DNA of 64,000 bases, from NCBI RefSeq assembly GCF_001659605.2, contig NC_035169.2, positions 10,438,546 to 10,502,545 of the forward strand, given 5' to 3'. Below, in pieces: positions 1-13,500 of the stretch; the first letter of the stretch is position 1; each line of letters opens with the position of its first letter. Both the position numbers and the translations under genes were made by a program. Source of the DNA: Manihot esculenta (lineage: Eukaryota; Streptophyta; Magnoliopsida; Malpighiales; Euphorbiaceae). The notes beneath the pieces are model-generated. The model was given only the letters and a program-made list of their open reading frames with translations, did no database searches and had not been told where the DNA came from.

Positions 1-185
1 TTGTCAAAGCAGACTCTCAGATTCTGATGCTTTACTGGTCTAACAGAATATGCAGTAAAATGCATTGTTGCAAAGTATACACTATGCAGAAATCAGGCAT
101 TATGTTATGATCCGACCATGTTGAAATGGATGTTCACCTAACTTAAACATAATATATATTCAATAAGGCTGAAATATATCAATAC

Positions 186-3100
186 CTTTACTCTTGCATA
201 AAGAATGTCCTTGAGAACAGTCAATACAGCTCTTGCAGCTGGGGTAGTAACCAACTGATTATGATGCGTCTGCAATAGCACAGTAGCGACCCTGCAAACA
301 AGCTCAACCTGGAATGCAAAGCAAGTATGACTTTAATGCCTAAATAATTGGAAGGTGACTTGGAAACATGTTCTTTCATGCTCAAGCAATGAATAGTACA
401 AAGTAGGTAGAGAAACCAATGATTGTATGGACATGATTAGCACAACATAGAAAGAGAAAAAAAAAAAAAAAGCACAAAATCTAATGCTATTTAATAAATT
501 CAAGCAGTTGAATACACAGTTTTGTTCATTCAAATACTAGTGACTGCCAACCTTATCAGGATTTGAGGCCCAATCCTTCAAGTAGGAAAGCAGCTTCAGA
601 GCATCAGAGAATGGTAAAGCCTGCAAAGAAAACCACTTATCCCTTAAGTCTTACAAGAATAATAATCCAAACCAGAAATCAGGACCTAATCAACTTAAGC
701 ATGTCCTTAAAACCATAATCATCTGCAGAGGAAAGCAATAGGTTAAATTTGTTCCGCTCAGTTGACAAGGAATTTTAGAAGCAACGGGAGACCTAATACC
801 CCTCTCCCTCCCTCTCTCTCTCATTTATTCAACAGACCAGAAGTGACGTGTATTATTTTTATCTCACTTGAAGCAATTATGAGAATGAGACATGGTGAGA
901 TATTATCAACAACAGGGAAAAGAAGAAAGGTTTCAGTGCCATCAAGAGACAAATAGTAGCTGAATTTCCACGCTGGACTCCTTAATTTTTGATGCGTGGA
1001 ATAAGTACAGCCTAATTGACTACAAGCTTCACAGTTCATAGACAAAAGTGACATGAAACCACTCAACTCAAATGATTCAAAATTGCAAAGATAATGATCC
1101 ATGCAACTTGAATGCTCAAACTTGCAAAGAGTGATTTTGGCTTGTCCAATTGGTACATACTTGTATACCTATAGGTGATAACCAGTTCATCTACATACTG
1201 GTAACCCATGCTATTATAACATTTAGTATATAATACTCGCATACACACACTGCTTATGTACCAATAATGTCTGCTCCAGATCATTGGTGTGAACATTTGA
1301 AATTGCACGAAGAACACAATCAGATGCAGCAAGCCCCTGCATAATAGGGTTTGGTTGGAACACAGCAACTATTCCCCTGGTTTTCTCCTCCTGATAAACA
1401 CAATTATAGGCATATAAATTTCAAATAGACAATAATATCATGTTACAGGTCTATGTGAGTAATAGGATGTGCACAAACAATTAAGTAGCCTAAAATTAAA
1501 ATGTCAAGGCACCCAGATCCTAATCAGATGTCAGAAACAGTTACAGAATGCTTCTACTCTTAACAAGTCATGTAAACATGCTAAATCACGAAAAATGAAT
1601 GTTAGATACTAAAATTTATAGCCTAAAAAAGATGTCTTGTAAATTCAGTACCTATCTGGTTCAAACAAGTCAAGAAAAAAGCCCAAACATGGATTCACAC
1701 ATCTCAAGTCAAGTTAATAAAGAGAGAGAATTTTAAACTCTACTCACCCTCACCCTTTCTCTCTAATCACATTCTACTCGGAACTATTTTTTATGTTCTC
1801 CGCCATATCTCTTCTCTTCCCCACACCCCCGGGGCAAAAGTTACAATCTCTCCATAAAACCAAACTAATTTTTAAGGCCAATCTAATCTCTCATTTGAAG
1901 TAAGGTGTCTTCCTCTCAAAACCAAATTTCAAAGATCATTGAAGGAAGAAATATAAGATTAAAAATGACACATTTAATAACTGTCAAGATGAAGTTTCCT
2001 TTGCTACACTAATGCATACTTGTATTTCATACCTATTTCTGATGCACTAAGCCTAAACAACAGAGAACTCATATTTCAAATAAGAGCTTCATGTCATTCA
2101 TTAAAAAACATAATATGCTCACTCTTAAAACAATTTGTTCTAACCACAATTGTTTCAAAAAGTTAAATTTAACTTCCTCCTTTACTATAAAGACATCCAA
2201 CCAATATATATATACATATATATAATATATACACTTCCATTTCTTCCTATCTTTTTTTCCCCTTCCATTTCAAACTAAACATTAGGTTCTGTAACGTCCC
2301 ACATCAGCAAATTACCAATAAGGTTGGTAATATATAAATCCTAGCTCAGAAACTACTAAATAATTTGGGTTAGCAATTTCAGAGCAAGTAAAAGAAATGA
2401 GTCCAAAAGTTATTTGGGTCGGTTCAAGTCGAATTGTTACAATCGGTAACAGAGCCACCTGGTCAGAAAAATTGTGCAGAACTAATGGGACTGCAAGGAA
2501 AGCTACCCATGCGAGACGAGATGGAGCCGCTCGAAACACTAGCGAACCACAATACCGATAGTCTAGTCCGGTCTTAACAATTGTATCCGTTTTAGCATAG
2601 CACAGTTGCGATGAGGATGTCATAAATTTAGCGGAGGCAAATTACCAATAAAGTTGGTAATATATAAATCCTAGTTCAAAAACTCCTAAATAACTTGAAT
2701 TAATCATTTTAAATCAAGTGTAAAATAGACTCAAAAATTATTTGAGTCGATTCGGGTCAGGCTGTTACATGTTCCCCCTCTCCCTTCTCCCACTCCACGA
2801 TCAACAGATTGCCCTACCCTGGGGAAACCTTCTCTTGTTAGCAGATAGAATAATCAGGCACAAGAACACAACAGGAGAAACTGAACTATGGACCTGTATT
2901 TCAAAGGGGGAGAGTGATAAGATAAGGAGAGAACTGGAGAACAAGAAAGTATTTAACCTTTTCTTTATAAAAATAAATAAACTAGAAAAGAAAAACAACA
3001 CCAACCACAACAACAACAACACAGACATACACACACAAACATTAAGACAGCATAAGAGAGCTTAAAGAAGAACCAATAAACCTCATGCTCAGCAAGGCGC

Positions 3101-6100
3101 TTCAATTCCACTTCGGCTGCATCTAATGCATCAATAATCAAGTCAGTTGCTGTAAGGGTTTCTTGAGTTCTCTTTCCTGCCAAGGCCACAGCTCCCTCCT
3201 CTGGGAATTCATCCTTGGGTGCATATCTGTTTTCTAATGCATTGTCAAGGTCAGCCTCAAACATTTCTTCCAATCTTTTTTCCTTCTCCTCCTGCAAAAT
3301 CGGAGGATACATTTTTTTGGTAAAATTTAATGACTTCCATATACTAGCTGTATCAGGATTCAGGAGGACATTCAGAGAAATCAAATAACTAATGCAATAA
3401 ATGAAACAAGAAGAAAATACCTCAATGAAAAATGGTTCTTCAGTACGATCCCAGCGACGTATTGATCGGTCGTGAGATCCTGTGACAACAAAATCACCAC
3501 GGTTGCTGATTGCAAGACACCAAACATCCGCATGATGTCCCTCAAGAGTTAAAAGCAGCTCAAACTTATCAGCATCCCAGTATTTTACAAGGCAATCTTT
3601 CCCAACACTGAACATGTAATGGGTATTGTGCACAAATTGTACTGCCATAACACTACAACAGAAATAGCTCAGCTGGATTCTAGACAGGCCAATGGTAAAG
3701 GAAAAACATAGTTCATGTAAAATTATAAATATGACGCACCTATCAGTATGAGCAAACAGAGATTTATGGCAGTCACCAAAATCCAAACCCCAAATTTTTA
3801 AATTTTTGTCTGCTGAACCAGTAACAATCAAATCTCCATCTGATGAGATATCCATACATAGCACAGGCAGTTTGTGTCCATATAACGAAAGGAAAAATTT
3901 AAGTGTATCCATGAAGAAAACCTGAATATATTCATGTAATGTGATGGAACAGTCAGTCAAAGTAATACAGATGTTCATACCGTATAAATTTTATTCAACT
4001 ACCACACAACATTCCCACAGAGATTTGCTAGTGTTATATCTTATGAGGGTGTATTATGTTAGTCCATTAGCATGCCAGACTCCATTTTTTTCTGAAACTG
4101 TCATAGATTTTGCCACTTACTAATGTCAAAATTCCCAATGAGGCAATGACTAATTCTTATTTCACACAGGAGTTTTAGAATACAGAGATGAATTGGAAGT
4201 AAACAAGAACTGTTAAGAAAGAAAACCAAGCAAAGAAAACTTGTTCCCGAGCTCACAATATCATAAAGACATGCTAAACCCACAAATTGTTTTTCTAAGT
4301 TCCCATCATAAAATAGCAATGGTTAACAAACACCACCCCACCGATCATTTAGTTCTCAGTCCTTCATCTCACCATTTCAGTTTCAACTAGCAATGCTCTT
4401 TCACCTCTTTCCCTCTATCTATGCATTTAATTATTTATTTCTTATTTCCATTTTGACTATTCCTAGAGCCAAGCCATAGAATGGACAGTTCCCTCCATTT
4501 CCCTTAGACTTAGTGTACATGCAACTCAAAAAGCAGTTAGAAAAAGAAACCTATACAGCCAACCCAAAATCACAGGAAAAGAAATTCAAAATTGAAAAGG
4601 TTTAAAAGTCCATTTGACCTTCACTGTGCAATCCAAAAGTGCAACGGCAATATATTTAGCATCAGGGCTAACGGCAACCACCAGAACATCATCATTCATC
4701 TTCATAGTTCTCACATTTGATACCAGGAGTTGCTTAGTATCCTGTAAATTAAACAGAAACAATCTCGCCTCACTACCATATCAAGCAATATAGCTGCACA
4801 TCTTCATTTCAAGAAAAACTTTCCTTAGCAGCCTAGGTAAATTACAAGAAGCAAGCTTGAAAAGTATATCTTTCAACTGATGCTTGCCAAAATAGAGCAT
4901 GAGAAAGAAGATGATAACATTAGTATGAATAAAAGGGTTTAGAAGACCATACTTGACCAGGTTTCTGCTTCACTTGATACTCCCAGAACCTAACATCATG
5001 ATCTGCACTGCCCGTGATAAAAGCATTTTCATTTGGAAGGGCAGCAATTGACCGCACTGAACCACCATGAGCTTCCAGTACCTCAATACAAGTGCCACTC
5101 CCAATTTCAATTATTTCTATTTTTCCATCTTTAGTTCCAACAAGTGCATACTTGTTATGAGGAACAATCAAGCCGCACAGTCCATACCCAGAATCAATTG
5201 TTCGAAGACAAGAACCAGTACTTGGATTCCAAAACTTTACTGTATTGTGACTTGTGGACATCAAAAGAGTATTATCTGAACTAAGTGTAACACTTCTGAC
5301 ATCAGAATGGTGCCCCTGGAGCTCAATGGATAATGATTTGGTAGCAGAATTACTTTCAATAGAATAAAATTCCAATAAATTATTATTCAAAGACAATGCT
5401 AAAGTGGCCAAGGAGTCTTTAGGAGTAGTTGGATTAAAGGAGATGGAACATATTTTTTTGCTAGCTCGAACAGTTTGAAGCAGCTTAAAAACATCAGGGA
5501 CTGTAACAGTGAGTGCTCCTCCATGTTCTTCACTTATAAGTTTGGGATCTGTAATTTCAGTTAACTCAACTGCCTCTTTTGCAGATTTCTTCTCCTTCTT
5601 CCTATGAACCCTACGCTTTGCTTTACGCCTTGCTTCATTGTCATCTAATACACGGAATATGTCTACTGTTTTTCCTGCCACTTGACAGGCAAGCAAATTT
5701 CCCGACTTGTTGAATCTCACAGTTGCAACTCTGTCCTTACTCTGTCTCTGAACTTCACCATAAAGCTTCAAAACTTCCCACTTACTTTGAGTAGATGAAT
5801 CTCCATTGTGCATAGTTACGACTCTATTTTCATTTGATGTGCCTTGCTGATCAACCAATTCATGCTTAACAATGTAAAATCGAAGTTCTGGGTCTGCTGA
5901 ACCAGTTACCAAATATCTTTCCTCTGGATCAATATCAATTGACCAAATTTCACTGTGATGGCCACTAACTATTTGCATACAGTGCTGTGTTTCAAGATCC
6001 CAAACTCTCAAAAATTTGTCCTTGGAGGAACTGACAAGTTTTTTACCAGATTCCAAGAAAACAAGATCAGTGACCTGGAAAATGCAAGATGAGAGTCATC

Positions 6101-7062
6101 AAAACAGCAATGAAGATGATGATCAAGAATAATAAATAAACCAGCAAAGATAACAACTCAACAACTTCAGAAAATGTGTCATATCAAACCTGGTCTCGAT
6201 GCCCACGAAGGCGAAAAAGGCCAGTCTCACCAACCACATCCCATAGTATAATATCATTGTCTTTACTTCCAGATGCAAGCGATGAGCCATCAGATTTGTT
6301 GTACCTTAGAACAGTGACGGCCCCTTTGTGTCCATTCAATGTGGTCTCGCAGGTTCCTTTGTCACTGTCCCAAATTCTTATACTACCATCAGCATACCCA
6401 CTGGCAACCTACATTCAAATTCAAAGTCAATTTTTGACTCTCTCATCTACACAATTTGTGAACATAGACTGCCAGGGATTCTAGAAAAAAACTCAAAATT
6501 CTGGACGTGAAAAGTAAACAAATACTACTATATCTATAGAAAAAAAATGTTAAACATTCTCCTAAAAATATTAAAAGTTTTTAAAATTTTCCATTAACCC
6601 TTGTAAACCTTTAAAAAATAATGCTCTCTTCATTCTCTAGATTCCAGGAAAACAAACACCTCCATTAAGTAGAAGAGCAGAACCACATTCATTCCTTAAA
6701 CAGAGGTGTTGCTCAGGGACAATTAACTCGTTAAAATCAACATTCATGCTTAACTCAATTTTATTTCTCCTCCGAAGTAGCTAGCTACTAAAACATAAGA
6801 GAAAGCGAGCACTGATTAATTATACCAGAGAGGAAGGAGAAGACGCAATATAGGTGACAGCGAGGGAGGGACCGCTGCGAGACGAAGTAGAAGGAACTAG
6901 GGTTTTGGTGCAGATGCCTTGGCGCACATGCCAAACTCCGACCTTCTCGAGCCCCGGAGCGAAAAGGTGCTTCCCGGAGTTGTCATATGCGATATTCGAT
7001 TCTATCGATGCTATTACACCAAACGACGCCGCCGGCTCGTACCTCAGGTACGCTTTCACCAT
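186..7062 (-). CDS. WDR3: WDR3 / UTP12 (Dip2) homolog, U3 snoRNP WD40 protein, 3' end outside window
   Basis: This protein belongs to the UTP-B part of the SSU processome, which handles 18S pre-rRNA in the nucleolus. I placed ten exons, in transcript order: 7062-6826, 6408-6190, 6074-4953, 4741-4619, 3921-3740, 3652-3421, 3291-3082, 1390-1262, 620-552 and 308-186. They join in frame to about 882 codons. The start is the Met at 7062 ([10 protein letters not shown]). Many WD40 blades are visible, such as [26 protein letters not shown] (split: [10 protein letters not shown], then YLVTGSAD) and [16 protein letters not shown] basic Lys/Arg-rich stretch lies in exon 3 near 5590-5640. The last exons encode the Utp12/Dip2 C-terminal helical domain ([30 protein letters not shown]). 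Family members are about 900-950 residues, so roughly 60-70 C-terminal residues should lie left of position 1. All introns checked are GT-AG. The long intron at 1391-3081 holds a TRIM-like element. Identification is by recognition of the family, not by a search. Confidence 0.9.
2290..2769. mobile_element. TRIM-like miniature LTR retrotransposon in a WDR3 intron
   Basis: A roughly 152-bp direct repeat begins TGTAACGTCCCACATC at 2290 and ends GTTACA at 2441. A related copy lies at 2637-2769; it lacks the first bases but ends with the same GTTACA. Directly after the left copy is CGGTAACAGAGCC, which resembles a tRNA-Met primer-binding site. The right copy follows a purine-rich stretch (GCGGAGG). 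The flanks GGTTC (2285-2289) and TGTTC (2770-2774) match at four of five bases, as expected for an aged target duplication. The internal part is only about 195 bp and has no supported coding sequence. Length and layout fit a terminal-repeat retrotransposon in miniature. Confidence 0.7.
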
Positions 7063-7424
7063 TGTTGCTTTCTCCTTTGATTCGCTGCTGCTGTGGAGGT
7101 CCTTGAGGGTTTTAAGGGTTTAAGATTTTCAATTGTCCCTTGGTTAAAGACTTAAAGTTGAAGCTTTGATCCCTTACGGCATGTCGTTTTTAGTTTACCA
7201 AAGGCTCAATTCAACGGACGTGTTTACCTTCCATGTGACATGTCGTATATATGTAATAACAGGAATCTGCTTAATATCCGTGATTTTATGCCCAAGCCCA
7301 AGATGGCTCACGTTCATTATCCATGATTTTCAAGGGACTAGGATGAAAATTGAAAACCAGGATATTTATAAAAGTTATTTCAATTGAATTTAAATTTAAT
7401 TAATAATTTGCTTTATTCCACGTT

Positions 7425-7800
7425 AATTGGTACGGTATTCAATTTAAACTTATAAGTTAAATTAATTTAAAAATTCAGTTTAATTTTTTATTTATTTCAA
7501 TTTGATTCAATTTTTAATTTCAAAAAATTTTAGTTATTTCGATTCGATTTTAATAAAAAAATTAAAAAATTAAAATGAACCGATTAAAAATAATAATATA
7601 TTATTTTTAATAATAGAGAGATTATATTATATTAAAATTAAAATATAATAATTAAATTTTAAAATATTAAAAATAAAAAGTAAAAAATAAAAAATTTATT
7701 AAAAATTCAAATTGATCAAACCACTGATTCAATTTAATTTCTGATTAAAATTAGTTCGATTTAATTTTCATAAATATTAAAATTTTAATAAATAAGGATA
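7425..7800. repeat. AT-rich dispersed repeat upstream of WDR3, related to 42640-43020
   Basis: This extremely AT-rich stretch is built of TTAATTTAAAAATT-like words with scattered CGATTCGATTTTAAT blocks. The same order of words recurs at 42640-43020, upstream of SF3A2, including ATTTCGATTC, GATTTTAATAAAAAAATTAAA, AATAATATAT and TTAAAATATTAAAAATAAA. The two copies therefore look like members of one dispersed non-coding family, perhaps MITE-like. I could not define terminal inverted repeats or a target duplication. Between 7063 and 7425 lies the WDR3 5' flank, in which I recognise no specific element. Confidence 0.5.
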
Positions 7801-7989
7801 TATTAAAAAGACAAGCAATAACTCCAGAACAAGGTCATCCATCCTGAGATTCAATGGTACACCATCTTTGAAGTGGCTATTTGGACCATCTAAAAATACT
7901 GAAATGATTACATTTTCAATAGTTCCTCAGATAGTGTTTAGTCTATTGTGTATAAACTTATCCAACAGACTCAGAAAATGCAGAATGTA

Positions 7990-8590
7990 TGGAGGAATTC
8001 TAAGTCTGTTATACATAACGCTGACAGATAGAGATATTGTTAGTTGAAAACCACCAAAAGCATGTACGTTTAAGATTAGTATTGATAGTGCCGAGAGAAA
8101 CGCTAACGAGCTTGCTTTTGGTGGGGTCTCATTCGCGATGCAGAGGGAAATTGGGTTGTAGGCTTCACGGCTCATTATGGTAGGATGTCCATCTTGGGAA
8201 CTGAAATTCTTTTGATTGTTAAAGGATTAAAGCTTACTAAAGACTTGAAGCTTGATAAGGTTATTCTTGAGAGTGATTTGAAGGAAACTGTTGATATCTG
8301 CAACCAGGTGAAGCCCTATCCAATGGAGTTCCAAAGGCTTTTAGCTGACATTCTCCTCCTCAAAGATGTGAGTTGGTAGGTCATCATACAGCACATATTC
8401 AGAGAAGAAAATGGGTATTTTGACTGGCTGGAAAAAGAGGTCTCAATGGGAAAGATTGGTATAAGAAAGTGAAATCTTCCACCGCCAGGGTTGTGCCCTC
8501 TTCTCAGGACGGACCTTAGAGCATGCAACATTAGCAGGAGCTGTGTTATAGTTAAGTCTTCGGCTACTCTATTTTATTAAAAAAAAACCA
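7990..8590 (+). pseudogene. LINE (non-LTR retrotransposon) RNase H domain fragment
   Basis: The translation across this stretch resembles the C-terminal RNase H domain of plant non-LTR elements. It has a FKISID segment near 8070, then a glycine-rich turn, an AHYGRMSILGTE segment, GLKLTKDLKLDKVILESD, and a HIFREENGYFDWL block near 8390-8435. That order (beta strand, acidic residue, helix, ILESD, then H-REEN-DWL) is the family pattern. At least one frameshift near 8150 and stops near 8380 and 8475 break it. An A-run at about 8580-8588 follows the end, as expected of a LINE 3' end. No reverse transcriptase domain is visible upstream, so this is a 5'-truncated relic. Confidence 0.6.
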
Positions 8591-10140
8591 TAAAATGAAT
8601 AATTTTTTATATGAATTTTATTATATAGTAGCCTTAAACTCGCGCGGGTGCTGCGGTGATATTTTTTCAAACATATTAAGATTTTATATTTTTTAATAAG
8701 TGTATTATATATATTTACTATAATATAGTTAAATTTAAAGTTATTATAATAAATATATACATAAAAACATTATGTAGAGATTCGCATTTACCATTAAGAT
8801 AGAATTTAAATTGAAACACACAAATGATAAATATAAGATAACAACTTGATATCCCGTAATAGAAAAGTCGAGAACACTTTTAAGAGCCAGCATCAACAAT
8901 CATGTTGTTAATAAAATTTTAAACTCCCTATACATTTTGGACAAAACACGACAAGATCTTTTTATATATCGATATTTAATTTGTAGAGTAGTATGGGGTT
9001 GCTTCAGTGTTTGAAATTCTATTGAATCAATGGTGAGTCTGGCATTTAACTCAGCCAATGCTCGGGAGTAATTGGCCTTATACATAGTCATTTCTTTGTA
9101 GTTGTAGTCTTTCAATTCAAATCCATAAACAATATTTCAGTCGTCAATAACTTGAGAAGCTGCATGTTGTTTTGTATCCTCCAAATTATGCATGCAAAAT
9201 CTAGTGCTATCAACACTGATATGTGAGAAAACAACTTTTACATAAAAAAAAAACACAGAAGGAGCACATGATAGTAAGCTTCTGGCATGCCAAAATGCTC
9301 GAGCAGTTATGAAAGCACACTCTGGAGATAAATTCTAATATGTATTTTCCAACAAAATATATAAGAGAGTTCCAGATAAGTATAAGTAGAATAAATTATA
9401 AGAAAGAAAATTGAATAACTATTGTGATCGATGGTGGTAAAAAATTGATAGCCTGAAACATACTATTATCCATTAATGATCAGTTGAAAACTGAAGTAGA
9501 CTATTTGGAGAAAATTAGTGGAGATCTTAGCATTAAAGATAAGAGGTGCTTCTAATAATTAATTCTCATATATAGGAAACAGTTGGTATAGTGGGCTCCA
9601 TACACTGAAATAGGATATTTATAAAAAAAATCTCAACTTTAAATATAAAGTGGCTCTAAACACTACAATAGAATATCTCCACAAATATCAACTTAAGGAG
9701 GTTGTTCGAAACAATTGGTACACGGGCAACTATCAATATAAACACACCCAACAAAGGTTTTTTTTTTTATAGTTGACACAGTTAAAATTATTAATATAGT
9801 TACAGTCAATGAAGTATATTTATTTATAGAGTAGAGTTCACTCTATTTGCAAATGCAAAAAGAATGTAACAGTCCTGATAGATCCATAAAAGCAAAAGCT
9901 ATAAAATTCATGCTTAAATATAGTAATAATAATGAAAATGTCTTATGATAGATAAATATAGAAACAACAGTTATTTTCTAAAAAGCTCCCAATCCTAAAG
10001 TCTTTGAAATTTTTTTTTTTCCTTTGTCTTTCCTGCACAAAATCAAAGAGAAGAAATTAAAATTGTTACTTTTAAAAATTGTAATAAATACAAATACGAT
10101 AATAGTAAACCATTAATCCATACTCAATTTTTGGTTTTTT
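8591..10140. other. AT-rich intergenic stretch, no supported feature
   Basis: Only short open frames occur here, for example minus-strand 8900-9115, and none has a recognisable domain or codon pattern. The stretch lies between the LINE fragment and the minisatellite at the 3' side of the decayed RPA-like gene, so parts may be old transposon or old 3' flank. I see no tRNA, no clear inverted repeat pair and no long direct repeat. Confidence 0.5.
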
Positions 10141-10180
10141 AATGGTTGGAGAGTTTGATGAAAAAATAAGAGTTGAAGAC

Positions 10181-10315
10181 ATAGTTAATTGTTCATCACT
10201 TGAAGAGACAGTTAACTATTCTACACTTAAAGAGACGGTCAATTATTCATTGCTAGAAAAGATAGCAAATTGTTCGCTACTTGGAGAGATAGCCAATTGT
10301 TTACTACTTAGAGAG
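10181..10315. repeat. 27-bp minisatellite, five copies, sixth copy split by the copia insertion
   Basis: Five consecutive 27-bp units start at 10181, 10208, 10235, 10262 and 10289. Each follows the pattern ATAGTTAATTGTTC, then an ACTTGAAGAG-like end. A sixth, more diverged unit begins at 10316 and is interrupted after 10326 by the copia element; its remainder continues from 32816. Because 27 is a multiple of three, the plus strand stays open and encodes a 9-residue repeat, with units such as TVNYSTLKE. The minus strand here would be the 3' flank of the RPA-like pseudogene. No function can be assigned. Confidence 0.75.
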
Positions 10316-10326
10316 ATGGTTTATGA

Positions 10327-10500
10327 TATAAATGCAGAGAGATTAATTGGGGTTTAAACTTGTTTTGCTATTCAGAAATGACTCTCCTTAAATAGAGACA
10401 TCAGCAAATACAATCTGTTATAAAGATAATATCACACAGCTGTACACTTATCAAGATACACTTTTTGTGATCAAACTAAATCTTATCACTCTGCTTAATA
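10327..10500 (-). repeat. copia 3' LTR
   Basis: The 174-bp copy matches 32637-32810 with one visible difference (CAGC versus CAGT near 10392). It is preceded by target duplication TATGA. On its high-coordinate side it abuts the purine-rich tract of the element, which reads GCGAGGGAG on the minus strand (10501-10509). Confidence 0.88.
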
Positions 10501-10509
10501 CTCCCTCGC

Positions 10510-13500
10510 AAGATTGGGGTACCACTTCAAATACCAATCTTGAATCTGTTTGAAACAAACATCTGCTTCGATAGAGGCTTGGTTAAAAGATCCGCTAACT
10601 AGTCTTTAGATGAGACATGTGCTATGCGTAACTTCTTCTTTTGCACCAAGTCGCGCACAAAATGTATGTCAATCTCAATGTGTTTCATCCTTGAGTGATA
10701 CACAGGATTTTGACAAGCATACGTGGCCGAAATATTATCACAAAAAAGTGTAGGATATAAAGTTGAGGGTCTCGAATACCCAAGCTCAGAGAATAAAGAC
10801 CTCACCCACATTATTTCAGATGCTGCAGATGCTACTGCTCGGTATTCGGCTTTCGTAGAAGACCTAGCAACTAAATTTTGTTTTCTTGAAGACCAGGAAA
10901 TAGGAACCGAACCAATATACAATATAAACCCAGTGGTAGAAAACCTATCTGAGGGATCACCCGCCCAATCTGCATCGGAAAATGCATGAAAATTGAATGA
11001 AGATTGTGGAGTAACTAATATACCATGATCAATGGTTGACTTCAGATAATGAAGCAGCCTTTTCAATGCATCCCAATGAGCTGTTGTTGGACTTTGCATG
11101 AATTGAGATAATTTATTAATAGAGAAACAAATATCAGGGCAGGTCCAAGTGAGATATTGCAAGGCACCAACAAGCTTTCGAAACTCTGTAGCTTCAGCAA
11201 CTGAATCTAATGATACATTTTTAACCAAGTTAGTTGTTGTAGCAAACGGAGTACTCACCGGTTTCGCACCGTCCATTTTGGCCGTCACTAATATTTTATG
11301 AATATAGTGATGCTGGGATAAGAATAGGCCAATGTATATCAATACCCAGGAACAAATTCAAAGGCTGCAGTTCTTTTAAGGAAAATCGGGCTGCAAGCTC
11401 ACCAATAAATGAATTTATGAACAATTTATAACTCCCTGTAAGAAGTAAATCATCAACATATACCAAAAAGAAGCAAACCACAGTAGCCTTGTGAAATATA
11501 AACAGTGAATGATCACATTGAGATTGAATAAAACCAAACTGCAATGCACAATCCCGCAAAGCTTGGTACCAAGCCCTTGGTGCCTGACGAATACCATATA
11601 AAGCCTTTACAAGCTTACAAACATACTCCGGTCTAGTCGAATCAACAAACCCAGGAGGCTGCTTCATAAAAACCTCTTCCTGCAAAGATCCATGCAAAAA
11701 GGCATTATTGACATCCAATTGACAAATATCCCACCGATTTGTAACTGCAATTGTAAGGACAATACGAATAGTGGCAGGTTTCAAAACAGGACTAAACGTA
11801 TCCCCACAATCAACTCTTGGTCTTTGACTATATCCTTTGGCAACGAGGCGCACTTTATATTTAGCAAGTGAACCATCTAGATTCTTCTTGACCCGAAAAA
11901 TCCACTTGCAGCCAATCAAATTCTGACTGCTATCTGGAGGAACCAAAAGCCAAGTACCATTAGTAATTAAAGCATTATATTCAGCAGACATGGCTGACCG
12001 CCATTCAGGAACATTCAAGGCCTGTGTCACACATGAAGGTTCAATGGAAGGAGGTAAAGGATGCTTTTTAAGTGTATGAAGTATTTTAGGCTTGAAAATG
12101 TTATTCTGTGACCTTATGCGCATAGGATGAGTACGCATAACTGTACCGGAAGTAGCAGATGAGGACTCTAATAGAGGAGGAGGTTGGATGGACGATTCTG
12201 GTATAGGAGGAAGCAACGATTCAGAAGACACGATTGGAAGCGCAGACCGGGTGTCGACTGGAATTGGGGACCGATTGTCAATAGACGACTCAAGGGAAGA
12301 AGACACAACAGCAGAATTTAAAGGACTTATACTTGAACGAGATGGATAAAACGGGACTACTGCTAAGGGAGCTTCATCAGAACTTGATGGATAATCGTAC
12401 CAAGAATTAGAATTACTCTGAACTTGGAACATTTGACTCCGACCAAGAAATTGATTTTCAATAAAAACGACATGACGAGAACTATAAACCCGACCTGTAA
12501 CATAATCAAAACACAAATAAGCACTCTGTCCTAATGAATACCCAAGAAAAAGACAAGGTTTCGAATTCTCATCAAATTTAGTTTTGGTATAAGGTCGAAG
12601 ACATGGATAGCACAAACAACCGAAAACTCGTAAACTAGAATAATTTGGTTGCTGCTTAAAAAGCTGAAAGAATGGTGAAGAATAATTTAGAATTGGAGTC
12701 GGCAACCGATTAATTAAATAGGTGGCTGCTTGGAAAGCATATGACCAAAATTTTGGAGGTAAAGACGCATGGTGAAGGAGAGTAAGCCCTGTTTCAACTT
12801 AATGTCTATGTCGTCTTTCAGCAGTTCCATTATGTTGAGGGGTATGGGGAGGAGTTTGAAGATGAGTTATACCACTAGCCCGAAATATGGATTTCAAAGC
12901 AGTAAATTCCCCTCTCCCATCAGTATAAACTGAAGTAATTTTTGAAGAAAATTTATTTTCGACAAGTTTTTGGAATGCGGGAAAAATTAAAAAAACGTCC
13001 GACTTTACTTTGCTGTCAATGGATAAGGTCCATATGTACTTTGTAAAATGGTCCACAAATATCAAATAATACTTAAAACCATCAATAGATTTAACAGGAG
13101 CAGGTCCCCATAAATCTGAATATAATAATTCTAAAGGACGAGTACTTTTTAACGATGATGTACCAAAAGCGAGTCTATGACTCTTATTACAACGACATGA
13201 ATTGCAATGAAAAACTCCATCAAACGAAACAGGTAACTTAAACTTAGACAAAACAAATTTAGAAATTTTTGAGGCAGGATGACCCAAACATTGATGCCAA
13301 AACAACGACGAAGCACGAATACTAAGACAGGCTGTTGGACGAGACAAAGCAGAACAAATCCTTGACAGAGATGAGAGACAATATAATGAATTCTTAATTT
13401 GCCCCCTTGTGATTATCTCCCCCGTGGATAGATCCTTCACAAGAAAACAATTACAGAAAAATTCAATTGACACATTATTTGCTAGACAAAATTCAGACAC

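Noticed and set aside
5067..5279. Plus-strand frame inside the WDR3 locus
   Set aside because: It is a shadow of WDR3 exon 3, which is supported by continuous WD40 repeats on the minus strand.
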